Counted from the stretch's first letter, positions 26,012 to 39,610 are shown. The stretch is 64,000 nt of DNA from Xenopus tropicalis (GCF_000004195.4 NC_030681.2:26056482-26120481); one strand, 5' to 3'. Translations and numbers: made by a program. Notes: a model not told the origin generated them from the sequence alone.

Positions 26012-26098
26012 TTAGAAGATGCTCAGAGTAAGAGGCAAGAAAAACTGATAGAAAAGCACAAGGAGATCCGTCAGCAAATACTGGACGAAAAACCAAAG
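26012..26098 (+). CDS. plcb1: plcb1 window exon 15 (last exon shared by a/b isoforms)
   Basis: An 87 bp exon of 29 codons between TGATTTACAG and GTAATG. It encodes [20 protein letters not shown], then QQILDEKPK (about residues 1113-1141). In mammals the PLC-beta1a and beta1b isoforms share sequence up to exactly this point: the a form continues with the 75-residue tail and the b form with 32 different residues. The 31 kb intron that follows is therefore where a frog beta1b exon should be sought. Confidence 0.96.
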
Positions 26099-26291
26099 GT
26101 AATGTGTCCTGTTTCTACTCAGTACCCTTACATGCCTCTTTAAAATACCTGTGTTACTAGCATGCTGTTAGCCTATCGGTGCTGAATACACCCGGCCCAG
26201 ATGATACCTGCTCAGACTTCTGCTCCTAGTCTAGGCTGAATATGGAGCTTTCATCCTAATTTAAAAGGTACTCTGTAAAGTTGGTTTAAAC

Positions 26292-27157
26292 CAGCGTTTT
26301 TCAACCACTGTTCCGCGGCACACTAGTGTGCCGCGAGATGTTGCCTGGTGTGCCGTAGGCAGGGCCACAATTTTTACTTTAAAAAAAAAAATCCGGGCCC
26401 TGTCATTGGTTGCGCCCCGTGTGTACGGGTGACGTCAGTACGCACGGGGCGCAACGTTATAAAAGGGCCTGTGTGCGGTCGCGTGTAGGCAGAAGTGCAG
26501 AGGCGGCGCGCGTGAGGGGAAGATGCTGCTGAAGCCGCCGAAGAGTAAAATGCTGCTTGGCACCAATGTATTAGGGGGGGCCACGGGGCACACTGACTTA
26601 TGGGGGCACTGCTGCTGGGCACCAATGTACTAAGGGGGCTGGCTCTTGGCACCAATGTACTGGGGGGCACTGCTGCTGAGCACCAATGTACTAGGGGGGC
26701 ACTGCTCTTGGCACCAATGTACTAGGGGGGCACTGCTGCTGGGCACCAATGTACTAGGGGGGCTGGCTCTTGGCACCAATGTACTGGGGGGCACTACTGC
26801 TGGGCACCAATGTACTAGGGGGGCACTGCTCTTGGCACCAATGTACTAGGGGGGCACTGCTGCTGGGCACCAATGTACTAGGGGGGCACTGCTCTTGGCA
26901 CCAATGTACTAGGGGGGCACTGCTGCTGGGCACCAATGTACTAGGGGGGCACTGCTGCTGGGCACCAATGTGCTAGGGGGGCACTGCTCTTGGCACCAAT
27001 GTACTAGGGGGGCACTGCTGCTGGGCACCAGTGTACTAGGGGGGCACTGCTGCTGGGCACAGAGTTAAATTTTTTAACATTTTCTAATGGTGGTGTGCCT
27101 CGTGATTTTTTTCATGAAACAAGTGTGCCTTTGCCCAAAAAAGGTTGAAAAACACTG
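26292..27157. mobile_element. hAT element with perfect 8-bp duplication and internal minisatellite
   Basis: The ends are CAGCGTTTTTCAACC and GGTTGAAAAACACTG, flanked by an identical 8-bp duplication GTTTAAAC at 26284-26291 and 27158-27165, which is diagnostic for hAT. The left arm carries CCGCGGCACACTAGTGTGCC, a form typical of vertebrate hAT elements. There is no transposase; most of the 866 bp is the tandem array at about 26540-27060, and a CpG-rich segment lies at 26400-26520. Confidence 0.92.
26540..27060. repeat. 31-33 bp minisatellite inside the hAT element
   Basis: About 15 units of GGCACCAATGTACTAGGGGG plus GCACTGCTGCTG. A CTCTT variant alternates with CTGCTG in part of the array, giving a two-unit higher-order repeat of about 64 bp. 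The runs of six or seven Gs recur every 31-33 bp on the + strand. Frames on both strands are by-products of the repeat. Confidence 0.95.
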
Positions 27158-27359
27158 GTTTAAACAACACTGTTGCAGCAAACTTGTACCAGCCGAGCAT
27201 TCTTTGGTGGATTTAGTTGACTGTGGTGCAGTATGACTTACCCCATGTTTTACTGTCGTAATGGTGTTCCTCTGCAATATGCTATTATACACTTGTAAGG
27301 GCTTTATCTCTCTGTCAGCTAGTGGCCTGGGGTCTTTATACTCATGTAGTTACAGTACG

Positions 27360-27670
27360 TAAATTACATAGTTACATAGGGTTGAAAAAAGACCAGAGTC
27401 CATGAAGTTCAACCCTTCCAAGTAAACCCAGCACACACAACCTATACTGACCTATCTATACACTCACATACATAAACCATATATACCAACATCAATACTA
27501 ATTGTAGATATTAGTATCACAATAGCTTTGGATACTATGCTTGTTCAAGAACTCATCCAGGCCCCTCTTATAGGCATTAACAGAATCTGCCATTACCACA
27601 TCACTAGGAAGGGCATTCCCCAACCTCACTGCCCTTACCGCGAAAAACCACCTACGATGCTTTAAATGGA
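27360..27670 (-). mobile_element. Probable non-LTR retrotransposon fragment
   Basis: TTACATAGTTACATAGGGTT followed by GAAAAAAGACCAGAGTCCAT and, near 27600, CATTCCCCAACCTCACTGCC match a repeat I recall as widespread in frog and fish genomes, thought to be LINE-derived. The orientation and class are inferences from memory. No intact reading frame. Confidence 0.45.
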
Positions 27671-29705
27671 AATCCCCAAAAAAGTCTTTAGTACTGTTCT
27701 ATAAGTTGGAGTGATGTCACCCCCCTCCCTTTCCCCCCAGCAGCCGATCAGCAGAACAATGGGAAGGGAGCAAGATAACATCTCCCTCACACCTGCATTG
27801 CTAAAAATGCTCCTATTCCCCCACCTAGTGGTATATATTAGAACGGCCCTTAATAGCAAACACCCATGTTCTGGCCATGACTCCTCCAATTACATTGAGT
27901 AGAAGACCCAATAGCTTTCCGGAAAGCAGTTCTCTTGTGTAGTGCTGGCTCCTTCTGAAAGCTCAGACTCAGGAACAATGTACTGAGATGGCTGCCCACA
28001 CACCAATATTACAACTATAAAAATACATTTATTGATTTAAATAGAAGAATGAATTATTTGCAATGTACCCAGTGTAATTTTATAATACAAACTAAACCAT
28101 AAAAACCATAACAGAATCCCTTTAAACTGGTAGTGGCAGAGTAGCCATGTGCTTGCAGATTCCTGATAATGATCCATACAGTGAAAAAATACTTCAACTC
28201 TGTCTATCACAGAGCTGGATTCTGGAGTACCGCAGAATACAGTGGTTGCAAAGGGAGCATTCAATGAAGAGGAAGGGACTATGATGAGTTTTTGGATGTA
28301 AAAAAGGGAGTAAGTGTAAAGGCATGGTTAGGAGTGCTTTAGTTCCAAAATGGCGGTGCCTGTGGCTGTGGTCTGGAGCAAAAATTCAAAATAAATAGCT
28401 GCTGAATACCCAAGTTCAATGTCCAAATATAGGACTTTGTATAGAACAAATGATATCTCGGTTCCTGACTCAACTCTTCTTCCCCTTTGGTCCCAACTTC
28501 AACCCTGGTACAATGGCCTTTACAATGGTTTACCTATAACCCCCTCTTTAAAAAGGGATTTAAAGGGCATGAAACGCCCCTGTAAGAATAAAACATGCAG
28601 TGCCCCTGTTAACACTTCTGTTATTTACTTAAGTTATATTTTCTTCTCCCATTTTCAGAAAAGGAGGTTTCTGTAATGATGGGTAATCACTGCAAGCCTC
28701 ATTACTGGCGCTCATTTCTGTGCAGGAGGTTACTCCAATCAGAAGACTGTCTGCATAAGGTGCTTTCTGCCCTCTGCTGCTGTTTTACTGCTCTCTGGAT
28801 CAGCATTGATGATACCTGATGGATGGTTGCTCTGTCCCTCCATACACAGTGACATAACAGCGAGCATGGAGGGCGCTTTATGCATGCAGGCTTCTAATTG
28901 GATAAACTTTCTGTTTAGGGAATTAACCCCCAAACCCTGAACCTGCTCCATGAGCTGTCAGTGAGAAGAAAAAAAATATGTTCAATTTCCATATGTATCT
29001 CATATATATATCTTGGCAAAACAGTACACATTATCAGACCAGCAGAGGGCCCTGTTTACTAACACTGATTTGTCCAGCAAAAGACCGAGTGGAGACTGAG
29101 TGGATTTTTTCCCCGCAGCCAGTGCAGCAGAATAGTGGATGCTGCAGTGCAAAGACCATGTCACAGCAGATCTGTTTATTACATTCAGCAGTTCAGCGCT
29201 AAATTGGAACTAGGAATGAAGAAAAAATCAATTGACTGATGGGTCAGTACCCCAAAGGTTTTGCCAGAAAGGAGGAAGCTTCACGTTGCCTTAGCATCAC
29301 AGTGAGCAATTAATTCATATCAAATCACAAACACAAGCAGTTTATTCTCAGAGGGCTAGCCCTGGGCAAGTAGGCCAACAATTTTTATTTTTAATCTCCC
29401 ATATGTATGATAAAACCTAATAAATGTTCTTTCTATCCTAGGAAGGCATCTGCAGCCAGAGGGACTAGATTATGGGGGGGTTTATATATTTAATTCTGGG
29501 GCTCCAAATAATACAGAGTTTTGGAGCAAATTCACATACACTTACACCTACATTTTGAAGGAGGGTTGGTTCTAAGGTAGAAAAGAAAGGAAATTAGTCC
29601 TGGGTCCCTTGGGGGAAGAATATAGGTAAAAACGTGTGCTCTCATGTATAATGCAATCCCTGATTTATGTAATTATACTTTTCTTTAGATAAGGACCCCA
29701 CGCTC

Positions 29706-29996
29706 TTACAATTTGTGGAGAGGCCACAAAGACCCGGGCCTAGGGCGGCAGAAGTTTAGGGGCGGCATGCCGCCCCGCCGCAAAAAAAAATGTAAATTTG
29801 GCTCCCATACGGAGCAGTCGGGACCTCTCCCCACTGCTCCGTATGGGCGTTTGAAGGAACGCATGCGCACTGATGGGGTCGCTTTCGCGCATGCGCACGG
29901 GGGGGGGGGGCGCGCTTTTGCGCATGCGCATGGGTGGGGAGGGGGCGACCGACAGGGGCGGCCTCGGGGCGCCCAAAACAGAAATCCGGCCCTGGC
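29706..29996. mobile_element. CpG-rich repeat insert with NRF1-type sites
   Basis: A sharply bounded GC/CpG-rich island of about 290 bp in AT-rich intron. It contains GGCGGCATGCCGCCCCGCCG, three CGCATGCGCA motifs (29860-29870, 29887-29898, 29919-29930) and a 12-base G run near 29899. The right border ATCCGGCCCTGG resembles a hAT terminus (CAGGGCCGGAT inverted). A clear partner end and target duplication are not seen. Frames of up to 156 codons in several phases result from the GC bias. Confidence 0.5.
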
Positions 29997-30294
29997 CCAA
30001 ATGGGCAGTGATGATAGGATTCTAGAAATGTTGGCTTTCATTCTCCCATGGAGGAGCAAGTAGCCAAAATCAATATATGAAAATATATATATATCCATCT
30101 TTTCCTCAAATACAGTTCTTTTAATGAAGGCACAGAACGTGCGTACAAGTAGCCCCATATTAATGCAAGTATGCATGTATACACTCCTTGATATATGTAC
30201 TACAGAAGCAAATTTTATAAGCAGGTATAATATTTATTGTGGCTTAGTAACCAGTAATTAGCAACCAATCTGTTTTCTGCACTTTCAGTGGGCT

Positions 30295-30500
30295 CAGTTT
30301 ATCATTCACATCAGTCCCTGGCCCAGTGGAGCTTACAATCTAAGGTTCCTATCACATTCACACACCCCAATCTTCCTGTGTGTTTTTGGGGTGTGGGAAG
30401 AAACCAGAGTACCAAGTGGAAACCCAAGTAGAATCAGGGAGAACAGTTAACACCCAGGCCAGTACTGAATTCAGAGCCCCAAAGTTGAACACTGCTAACT
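30295..30500 (+). mobile_element. Dispersed vertebrate repeat fragment (GTGTGGGAAGAAACC motif)
   Basis: CCCAGTGGAGCTTACAATCT followed by TTTTTGGGGTGTGGGAAGAA and ACCAGAGTACCAAGTGGAAA matches a repeat segment common to many fish and frog genomes (GTGTGGGAGGAAACCGGAG in its usual form). It is diverged and incomplete. Confidence 0.55.
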
Positions 30501-31977
30501 AGTATTAAGGTTATTGGGGGTAGTTAAGACACGCTGCTAACTAGGGGGGTTGTTAAATAAATGTAGAATTTGTATATATGGAAACAAGTCAACAGAATCA
30601 AAATTATTTGAGACAATGTAGCATTATTCTTTAAAGCAATAAGTGATATAAATAAGCTCAGATTTAAATTAAATAATATGCTAGTCAATGTGAAATCTAT
30701 TGAAATCTACCCAGAGTAGACTGTCTTGTGTTCAGTTGCACTAAGATTGCCAGGAGCAGTAACCCATAGCAACTAATTACATAGTTAAGAGAAAAAGACA
30801 AATGCCATCTCTTCAAAAAAGTGTATGTACATGCATGGAGTGGGCAAGTCTTCCATTTACCACTGGACTAATCCCAGTTTGTTTTTATGACAATAAGCTG
30901 TTGGTCTGTATGCATTTTGTGGTATTCCTGCAGGAATTCAAGATGGGCATCAGAAAAGAAACCTTTCTACCTTCAACATAATTGGTCATTTTGTGGCTAT
31001 AGTCACAAGGTTTCTGGCATTGATTGAGTAATCAGTCTTGGTTTAAAATGAATACCAAAGGCAGAAGAGTTTGGTTCATTAGGGTAGATATGGAGGGGTA
31101 GATACCTTTTACTCTTGCTTTGTTGTTATCAAGTATTGCCGTGGACCTGGCCACGGAGAAGACTTCCCATGTCTTGGCACACATTTAGTAAATAATCATT
31201 CACATGTGGATCATTTTCCATCTGTAGTAGAAACAAGATTCTTTGGCTTCACTGATTCCTTTTAAAGCCTAATCCTACATTGAGCTAGATTCCCTAGCAG
31301 AAATTCTGGTATGAAATAAATATCCTTCAGTTTAGAAGGAGCCAAGACTGTAAAGTGATTTTTGCAATTTCATATAATTTGCTTTGCCGAAAAGATGTAG
31401 ATTGTTTCTGTGTAAGGCTTGCATCATGTTATCATCAAATCACAGATTATATATTGAGTAGCATTTTAAATAATGGAAAATGGAGCCTAATAAATTACAT
31501 TTCCTGTGTTATTGTGCTGTAACCGCTCCTGAATTTGCCTTGCCACTCGAGCCTGGGAGCCTTTCTATTATCCGTAAGGAAATGCCTGCAATGTAGATAT
31601 TTTTAAATAAGGCTGCTGCCTAAGAGCCATTCATCATAACTCTCTTTATGGGGTGATTTTTTTCTCCGGTATGCATAACTGTGGATTAACCACAGCAAAG
31701 TCATTCTGCCAGCTCCACAGAAAGGAATAACTGCATTACTATAAATGGGATTTATTTTCGTGGATGCATTACATGTAGTTATTTACTGCAGTTTTGGTCA
31801 GGGGGCAGCTGACTGCCTTTTGACAGGGGGCAAATAAATCTTACAGATTACAGATTTCAGACTTGCAGTAGCCCTCAGAATTTATTTGTGTACATACCAG
31901 GAAATATGCAGAGCATTGCTTGGCTTGGATTAACTACTCTGGTTATTGTTGTCACTTACAACTCATAGGGGCCCATT

Positions 31978-32530
31978 TACTTACTCACGAACCGGCCGAA
32001 TGCGTCCGATTGCGTTTTTTTCGTAATGATCGGTATTTGGCGATTTTTTCGGAAAATTATCGCAACTTTTTCGTTGCCATCCGAATGTTGAGCAAAATCT
32101 GGCGATTTTTTCGTAGCGTTAAAACTTGCGCGAAAAGTCGCGCCTTTTTCGTAGCCATTCTGAAAGTTGCGCAAAATGTTGCGATTTTTTGTAGCGTTCG
32201 GATTCATTCAAGCTTCAGTATGGTGACTTTTCTTGGGCCAGGTTGGAGCTGCAGGGTGCCATTGAGTCCTATGGGAGGCTTCCAAAATCATGCTAAGTCT
32301 GAAAGTTTCGGCCGCTGCTTACGAGCGCTCAATACGAAAAAGTCGCGACAAGATACGAGCGAATCGTAATGGCTACGAAAAACTCGAGTTTTTTCGCGAA
32401 AATCGTATTGGTAACGAAAAAGTCGCGACGATTTCCGAAAAAATCGCAAAAAATACGAAAATGTCGCAAAATGTTCGTTTTCCAATCAGAATTTTTCCAA
32501 TTCGAATTCGTGTCTTAGTAAATCAGCCCC
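31978..32530. mobile_element. CpG-dense palindromic MITE, copy 1
   Basis: Begins GGGGCCCATTTACTTACTCA and ends inverted with CTTAGTAAATCAGCCCC. The interior is a long imperfect palindrome rich in TTTTTCG, TCGCGA and AATCGC motifs, so CpG is far more frequent than in the surrounding intron. The same family recurs at 59416-59844. Open frames of 149 and 138 codons here have no start context or homology and arise from the base composition. Confidence 0.85.
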
Positions 32531-35104
32531 ATAGAGTAGAAGAGTTATGTTTGAGTGTAATAATAAGATTCTTCCTCTACATAGGTCTCTGTGGTCGGAC
32601 ACTTGTGGGGGTAAGCAGACCTGAATTATTCACTAAAAAAAACAAAAAACCTTTAAAAAAGCTCAAAATGGAAATCAAAGTATGCATCAAGTTGAAATTG
32701 ATGTAGACTATACAATGCTGGGTTAATAAGTGGTTTTCCTAAATGAGCCCTTAGATGAAATGGTCTGGAACTGAAAAACTCTGGAGGCAAGAAAAACCTC
32801 AATATAGTCTTCTTGCCTGGTATTGAAAACAGAGAGTGTGTGACTATGGCTTCCATAGGGTGGCCCTGAGAAGTGGATGTGGGTGAAATGCTTATTTGCC
32901 CTAGAGCCATATCAGAGTTAATACTTTTTGTATATTTTGACAACAATTAACTAAGGGAAACTGACCTTTGGACCACAAAGGAGAAGCCAAATAGTATTTG
33001 CTGTAGGGTGTAAATCCCTATTTCTGTCATTATGTATACGGTACTTTAGATGTAAGAAGTGACCTGAGCTCCTTCTACCATCTCCATTCCCTCTCCACCT
33101 CCTCCCTCTACATTCCCCATCTCTGTCTTCTTGCTCCTTTTCTTATCCTTCACCCACTTATTTTCCATCTCTCAAGCCCCATTGCCTCCAGTGTTCCCTC
33201 TAAGTGCATTTGACAATTCTGCTAGCCTCACACATAACAAATAGTGAAGCGCACAGGGAGTATGAACATACATAATTCAGCATAGGACCCAATCGATATG
33301 TTGCGCACAAAATTTTTTGAAAGTGCGTATAATGATTTCTGATTGCATGATTTACAAGTACAAGAGGCTGCCCCCTTAGCCGCTTGCCTCCTCTGTCCCC
33401 CATATCTAAGAGATCCTCACTTTTAAAAGTGCCTTATTGTTACTTTATACATGTATCCATCCCTCTGTATCTGTCAGTCTATCCAATTGAATGCAAAACC
33501 CACACATCTATGACATGCCAACCTCCACTCACATAATTTCCTTTATTCTATGTACATTTATATCTGTGCCCTTTTTATGTGTCACTTTTTAAATGGCATC
33601 TTGTTTTTGGGCTGTAGGTGAGTAGGTTTTATTAAAGTCACTATAAATAGCCAGATAACCCAAACCTATGGCAAACTAATTGCTTGGTAAGAACGAGTGG
33701 CATAACCTTCCTTATTTGCTCATTACTACTTGACCTTTAAACCCAGGTAAGAGCAGCAGTCACATAATATCACCGCCTACTCTATACATTGTGTTGATGT
33801 TTTGGTGATTGTTCTTCGCTGGTCATAAATTGCCCTCTTAGCATATTGGTCTTCCACATAATCTGTCTAACCTCATAAAAATGATCAATACACATGTAAT
33901 TTACCTCTGCCAATTACATTTATTTTCACTGTGACAAGACCTAAGAACATTGGCCGGTAACTTTAATTGAATATGTTAAAAGACAGATTCCTATAATTAC
34001 AGCTTTATTTTGCCATTTATTTCCATGACGCTGCAGATGACAGTGCTTGAATTACATGCCATATTGATCTACTGGGGCTGCAGATAAATCACAAAAAATA
34101 TAGCAATCAATGCAATCGCTTATTATGTTCTTTTATTGGTCATCAAAAATGTATTTTATAGATCAGAAATATTGACCAGCCTTTTTGAGGAGTTGCGTTG
34201 GATGTCAGAGATACCATTAAATGACAACCACTTTTGTATTTGAGCTCTGCTCTCATTTACTGATTTTCTCCTGGTAGAATGATATAGAATGATATCCCTT
34301 TTAGAGTATATTTAAAGGGAAGTTGCACTATTTTATAATTTGATCATGAGGTTCCCTGGTACTCTTGTAATCTACTATTGTAACGATACCTGGTGGTCTA
34401 GTGGGGCGGCGGAGATGCAACATATGCACTGTATAAACAGGGGCCAATGCTTATACTTAAATTCCCACATAATATGAGGATTGGAAATATTCCCCTGTGT
34501 ATGCAGTTATACACACAACACACTGTGTGACCAAGTGTATGTGGATACATGCCTGTCCAACTTCGCATTTTGAAACCAAGGGTAATATGAAGTCAATACT
34601 CTCTGCTTTTTGGAAGGCTTTTCACTGCATATTGGGAAGAATGTTAATTTATTCTCCTTATTGCACCATTTATAAACAAATTTAAATGTTTCCTCTGCAA
34701 AAAAAAGCAAAATAATACTTATTTCTTGATACTAAGGTGAGGATAGAAAGAACAGAAAGATGATGAGGTATATATAATTGCACACATATTCTTTATATGG
34801 GAAAGCAACAAACTATAGAGGGTGAGGCTTTGACATAAACAATCTTCATTATTTTTCTTACAGTTTTTTCATATTATAATCTAGTTTAAAAGATTAACTA
34901 CCCCTGTCACAGTAGCATGCCTCAGCTGGTTGTAGCTTAATAGTACAAGTGAGTAGGTTGTTGTATATATTGTATATATGTATGTGTTAGTGTAGGTTGG
35001 GGAGCATGAGTCAGTTGGTTGCATTAGGCAGTTGATGGGGCACAGTAATAAATATCAGCAACCATGAGAAAGTTATTTTAAAGAGTGGAAATATTTGTGT
35101 ATAT

Positions 35105-35121
35105 GTATCTATCTATTTATG

Positions 35122-35176
<55 letters not shown>

Positions 35177-35183
35177 AGCTAGC
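35105..35183. repeat. (CTAT)n microsatellite
   Basis: About 16 near-perfect CTAT units followed by AGCTAGCTAG. The complement is GATA, as in the array at 10391-10920, but here uninterrupted and so likely more length-variable. Confidence 0.97.
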
Positions 35184-38159
35184 TAGCATTCTAGCTATGA
35201 AATACTGTGTATTAAGAGAAAAATGTTTTACTTTAATTCAGTTTAATTCATTTTTCACTTTAATTCAGAAAAAGTTATTTTTCACTTTCATTGGGAAATC
35301 CATTGCAAGGCCATCTTTTGAGTGTCAGCAGCACTGCACATGCTCAGTGGGCTCTAAGCTGCTGTTAAGAAAATAAGCTCAAGGGGTTGCTGAAAAACAC
35401 TAAAGCAATAACCGAAAATGTTGGTAAAATCTGTCATAGGAACTGATGCTACAGGCTGATACAGAATGTATTGGTTCATTGGTGCAATGTAATGCTTATC
35501 TGAATTAATTTCTAATTAGCCTTCTATCATATATATTCTGTATATACAGTATATTGTGAGTCAGTCCCTAAGCTCAGTAACTGAAGCAGCACAGAGCATG
35601 TGCAGTGAATCAGCAAAAAAGAAGATGGGGGGCTACTGGGGCATCTTTAGGGGCACAGATCTTCCCTGCTAATGGGCTGTGGTTGCCTTGGGCTGGTACA
35701 GAAGCCCAAAATATAATGTACAATAGGTCTAGTATATTTTTGTTGATTTTTAGTTCTCTTTTAATGATTGCTTTATTCCCCTGACCTATTTTTCCATGCC
35801 AGTATTCTATTGTGCTTTACATGAGCTTAATAAAAGATTTCTAATGGAATTGCCAAGGGTGGCACTATTCTTGTAAAATGTATTTTCCCACCATTGAAAG
35901 TGATGTTGTGATAAAGTGGCAGTGAAAGGAAATGTCACTCTAAGAAAACACAATGCTCTTAGCTGACTTATGGTTATATCAGCACTCAGCTCCCAAGTTC
36001 ATGTACCATTATATTCAATGGATTTTGCATGTGATCCTCCGCCCTTCCCTATCTGTCATTTTAACAGCTGCTAGCATTTGATTGTTGCCTTCATATAAAG
36101 ACACATTCTCTTTATTAAATATCGAAACTGATTCCTGTTATTGTTTGTTTGTTTAATAAGAGTTTCCCATAGTTTCTTGTAGAATAGTTATTATATTTAC
36201 ATTGGCAGCCATAATGATTACAGATGTATTTATGGAATACAGAGATACCTTCTAGCTCTTACTATGCCTGCCAGTGGTCTGAATATCAAGGAACAGGCAT
36301 ATTAATGCACATTCCTGTTAGCTACATGTTACAGATATTCTTTTTTTATGTGGAATAGGGTTTTTTAAATCTCTGTTCTTAAAAAGGTAAGTGAGGATTT
36401 GAGGTCGTCAAAGACTAATTCGTATACTTGCCTTTGCTGGGATCAATGTTTTATGTATATTGGTTTATATATTATGTTTTAGGTGTAGATAGAGCATAAG
36501 TAGGATTCATCTTGACAGCCTAATGGGTAGATCATTTGGGAGTTGAATTATAAAAAATGGTAGCCAAATTGGCCAGTCTACAGTAGTACAGTAACTGGAT
36601 CAGATGGAAGTGCCCATTCAGTTAGTTCCCAACAATATCCAACCATATATTTAGACTTGACCACACAGGCAGACACTAGCCAATCACATGTCAGTCTGGA
36701 CATGTATACCCAGCATTAGACCAAAGAATTGGGGTCTTCTAGAATTTTTTCAGGAAATTGCAGACCAAGAAAAAACTGGAAAAGTAATATCTAGGGTGAT
36801 TGCATCAAGGTACTTTTGGGGACTAAGTCAACCCTCTATAATGATAGATACAGTTAAAGTATAGTGCCTTGTAGTCGTTTCCAACTTATTAGGTAAGTAA
36901 GCACCATCAGCGACTGTTAGTGAATATAGAAGTTGGGCTAGGGTTTATGTTCTGTGCGGGGCAGAGGGCATGCTTATTTTCTGATCTGGAACCCTTTTCA
37001 TTTAAAACATTCCTGGATATATTTTTTCGCTTTCCAACTTGCTGTGAATTCCCTGCCATCCATCACCCCCTACCTAGCACATTGCCAGCCGCTTGATAGA
37101 TGCCTGTATATGTTTGTAACACCAGATGATTAATTGACTGTCTATTATGTATTGCTCTAGCAGAGATATAAATATTACAGTGAGACCTGCCCTCTACCAT
37201 CTGTTTTCTTGGTAACAGATTTAGCTGCTTCCAAGTGCTTGCGGAACCTTGATCAGAGACATATTTGTGCATTTTTCCTTGTTCCGGCAGAATGAAATCC
37301 CTTTATCTGCAATTGTAAGCCAGGTTCTCTTTTTATGTCGCAGTTATTATGTGAGATGTCCTTACATATTCTGCATACTAAAATGCTGTATGTTGTGCAC
37401 TTTAGGAGAGAATAAATGTTTCTGTATTCAACTGGAATAATATTTTTCTGAACACATACTCTTATAATTGACCATTCTCTGCTGTTACATATGAAGTTGC
37501 CAAGGTGTTCCATTACCATATAAAGACACAATGCTGCAGAGTTCTATATAGGTCATTGAAATTATATTTAGTAAAATGTTCTGAAATACAGATGTTGTTC
37601 AAGAGCATGGGCAGATGGGTAATGGAGGACAGGAAGTGTGCCAGAGGAATGCAGGGTTTCACAGTTGCACGCTAAGTGGTCAGTAGTGTGAAAGAATGTG
37701 TATGTCTTGCACATTGGTCATTGGCAAATTTCTTGCATTGTAATGCACCCTGTGAGAAACAGCTGCCTTCATCTTGTTTAAAAAGCAGAAAAAAACATTT
37801 TTTTTGTTTGTGTTTTGTTTTTAGAATTGTTTGTGTTCCAGTTATAGCTCAAAAATATTGTTTTTAGCAGATGAGGAAAGAATTATTACATTCGGCATTT
37901 ACAGCTGTAATAGATTTCCCAGTATATAGGTTGATATTATATTTATGTCGTTGAACTTCCCTACAAAACTAAAGCATAGTTCAAGTTGATTCTGAATGGA
38001 GGGACCTAGAGGTCTGAAAAGAACGAGCTTAGAACATGTTGCACCCACAATCCCCTGATGCAAAAGATTGGTCTCTGTGGAAGCTGGGGTACATCAACTT
38101 TGTTTTCTTTTTGCTGGACAATACTACACAAATCAGCTGCACTGTGACTTTTTAACATA

Positions 38160-38500
38160 AAAGTTGCAGAAAGAAAACTTTTTTTAGATTTACTATGCGA
38201 CAAAATAGCTAAAAATACGAATCCAACAATTCGCCAGCTAAAACTTGTTGAGATCATGTAGAAGTCAATGGCAGATTTCGCTTTCTTTTCCTGGAGGATC
38301 CTCCTTTGTTCTGAAACTTTAGAGATTTTTTTACACTGTTTTTTTGCGCAACAAATAAAAAAAATTCAGAGTTTCATGACTTTTTGGACTTTTTCAGTTC
38401 AGAGGTTTTAGTAAATGTCAGACATTTGTGGAAATGAGTTTAATCAAATTTTTAAAAAGAAAAAAATGAGAAATAAGTAAATCTGCCCCTATGAGTTGGC
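38160..38500. mobile_element. MITE of the TTTAGTAAATGTCAGAC family, copy 1
   Basis: Shares AGATTTACTATGCGAC near 38188 and TTTTAGTAAATGTCAGACAT near 38407 with the sequence at 55005-55265, in the same order and spacing, followed by CAAATTTTTAAAAA and ATGAGAAAT. It ends with GTAAATCTGCCCCTATGAG. The two copies are diverged. Confidence 0.65.
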
Positions 38501-39610
38501 TAATTCCAAACTGAGGTGAAATGCATAAAAGGATTCGGCACATTCATCTTTGAACATTGACCAGTTCTAAATTGACTTTCCCAAGGCAGTTGCTTAAAGG
38601 AGTGAGGTGGAACTTTTACCTTCACCTAACTGTCATCTTTGATCTTGATTAGGACAAATTAATGCTATCTAACCATTCTAGCAATCAGACACTGGCTAAT
38701 CAATCAGGCAACCTTTGTGCCCCCAACCCAAGTTTGGAAGCTTTCAGAAGCAGAACTTTCTGTCATTTCTTTATTATCCACGATTCTTCATTTGTCTCCC
38801 CTACTATATTTACTTCTCGATTTGTTGTACAGCAGCACGCGATATATTAGCCCTTTCATATACATAAGCTATAATAATAACTGATTTGCAAGTTGCTTAA
38901 TGCTAATGCCATTTCCTTGCTGGGTAAAGTGATTGTCATTTATTTCGGAAATACTGTATACCTATTATATCCAGGACAAATTAGTGAAGAATTGATGGTT
39001 TCGTCACAGTTCACTGGTCAGTAGGAAACTATTCTGCTCCAAGTAATTAATGAATTGGTCAGGAGAAGTGATAACACATTTTTACTTTTTACTGAAATGG
39101 AGGACAAGCATTTAACCTGCTGGAAAATGTGTCACTGCTTATTGTCATAAATTAATTCATTTTATTCAGCAGAATATTGTTCTGTAAGTCTGCTTTAATA
39201 GACTACACAGAACTATAATAGATCCACAAATTACTGGCAGTAGAAGTATTAGACAATGATCCAAAACAGCACAATCCACAGTGTTTTTAACTGCAAATGT
39301 AACTGAAGCAGTGAAGCTACACACTACAGGTTTCGGGCCTAGCCTTTTGTCAAGTGTGGGTGTAAACCTTTACAAGTCCCTCCACTTCATTCCTACTAGT
39401 TTTCAAAGTGGAGTGATGATAAAGATCCTAATTGAACATGTCCTTCCCTGTGGGGTATAGTCCATCCTGTGTCCATAGTGTCAAAAGCCACAATAATTAT
39501 AATTGATATATTGACATTGCATAAATGCCTATCATGGGCCAAACTTCTGGGAATTGCCTAAGGCCTGCCTAGCATTTGGGTGTAACACTATACAACAAAC
39601 AATTTTACTA

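Noticed and set aside
29706..30176. Frames of 86-156 codons in several phases
   Set aside because: All overlap the GC-rich insert. Long frames in multiple phases at once are a base-composition effect, and the predicted Pro/Arg-rich sequences are not recognisable.
31920..32706. Overlapping 149- and 138-codon frames on the plus strand
   Set aside because: They fall in the CpG-rich palindromic MITE, where TCG/CGA-rich sequence removes stops. Similar frames appear in the second copy at 59378-59929.
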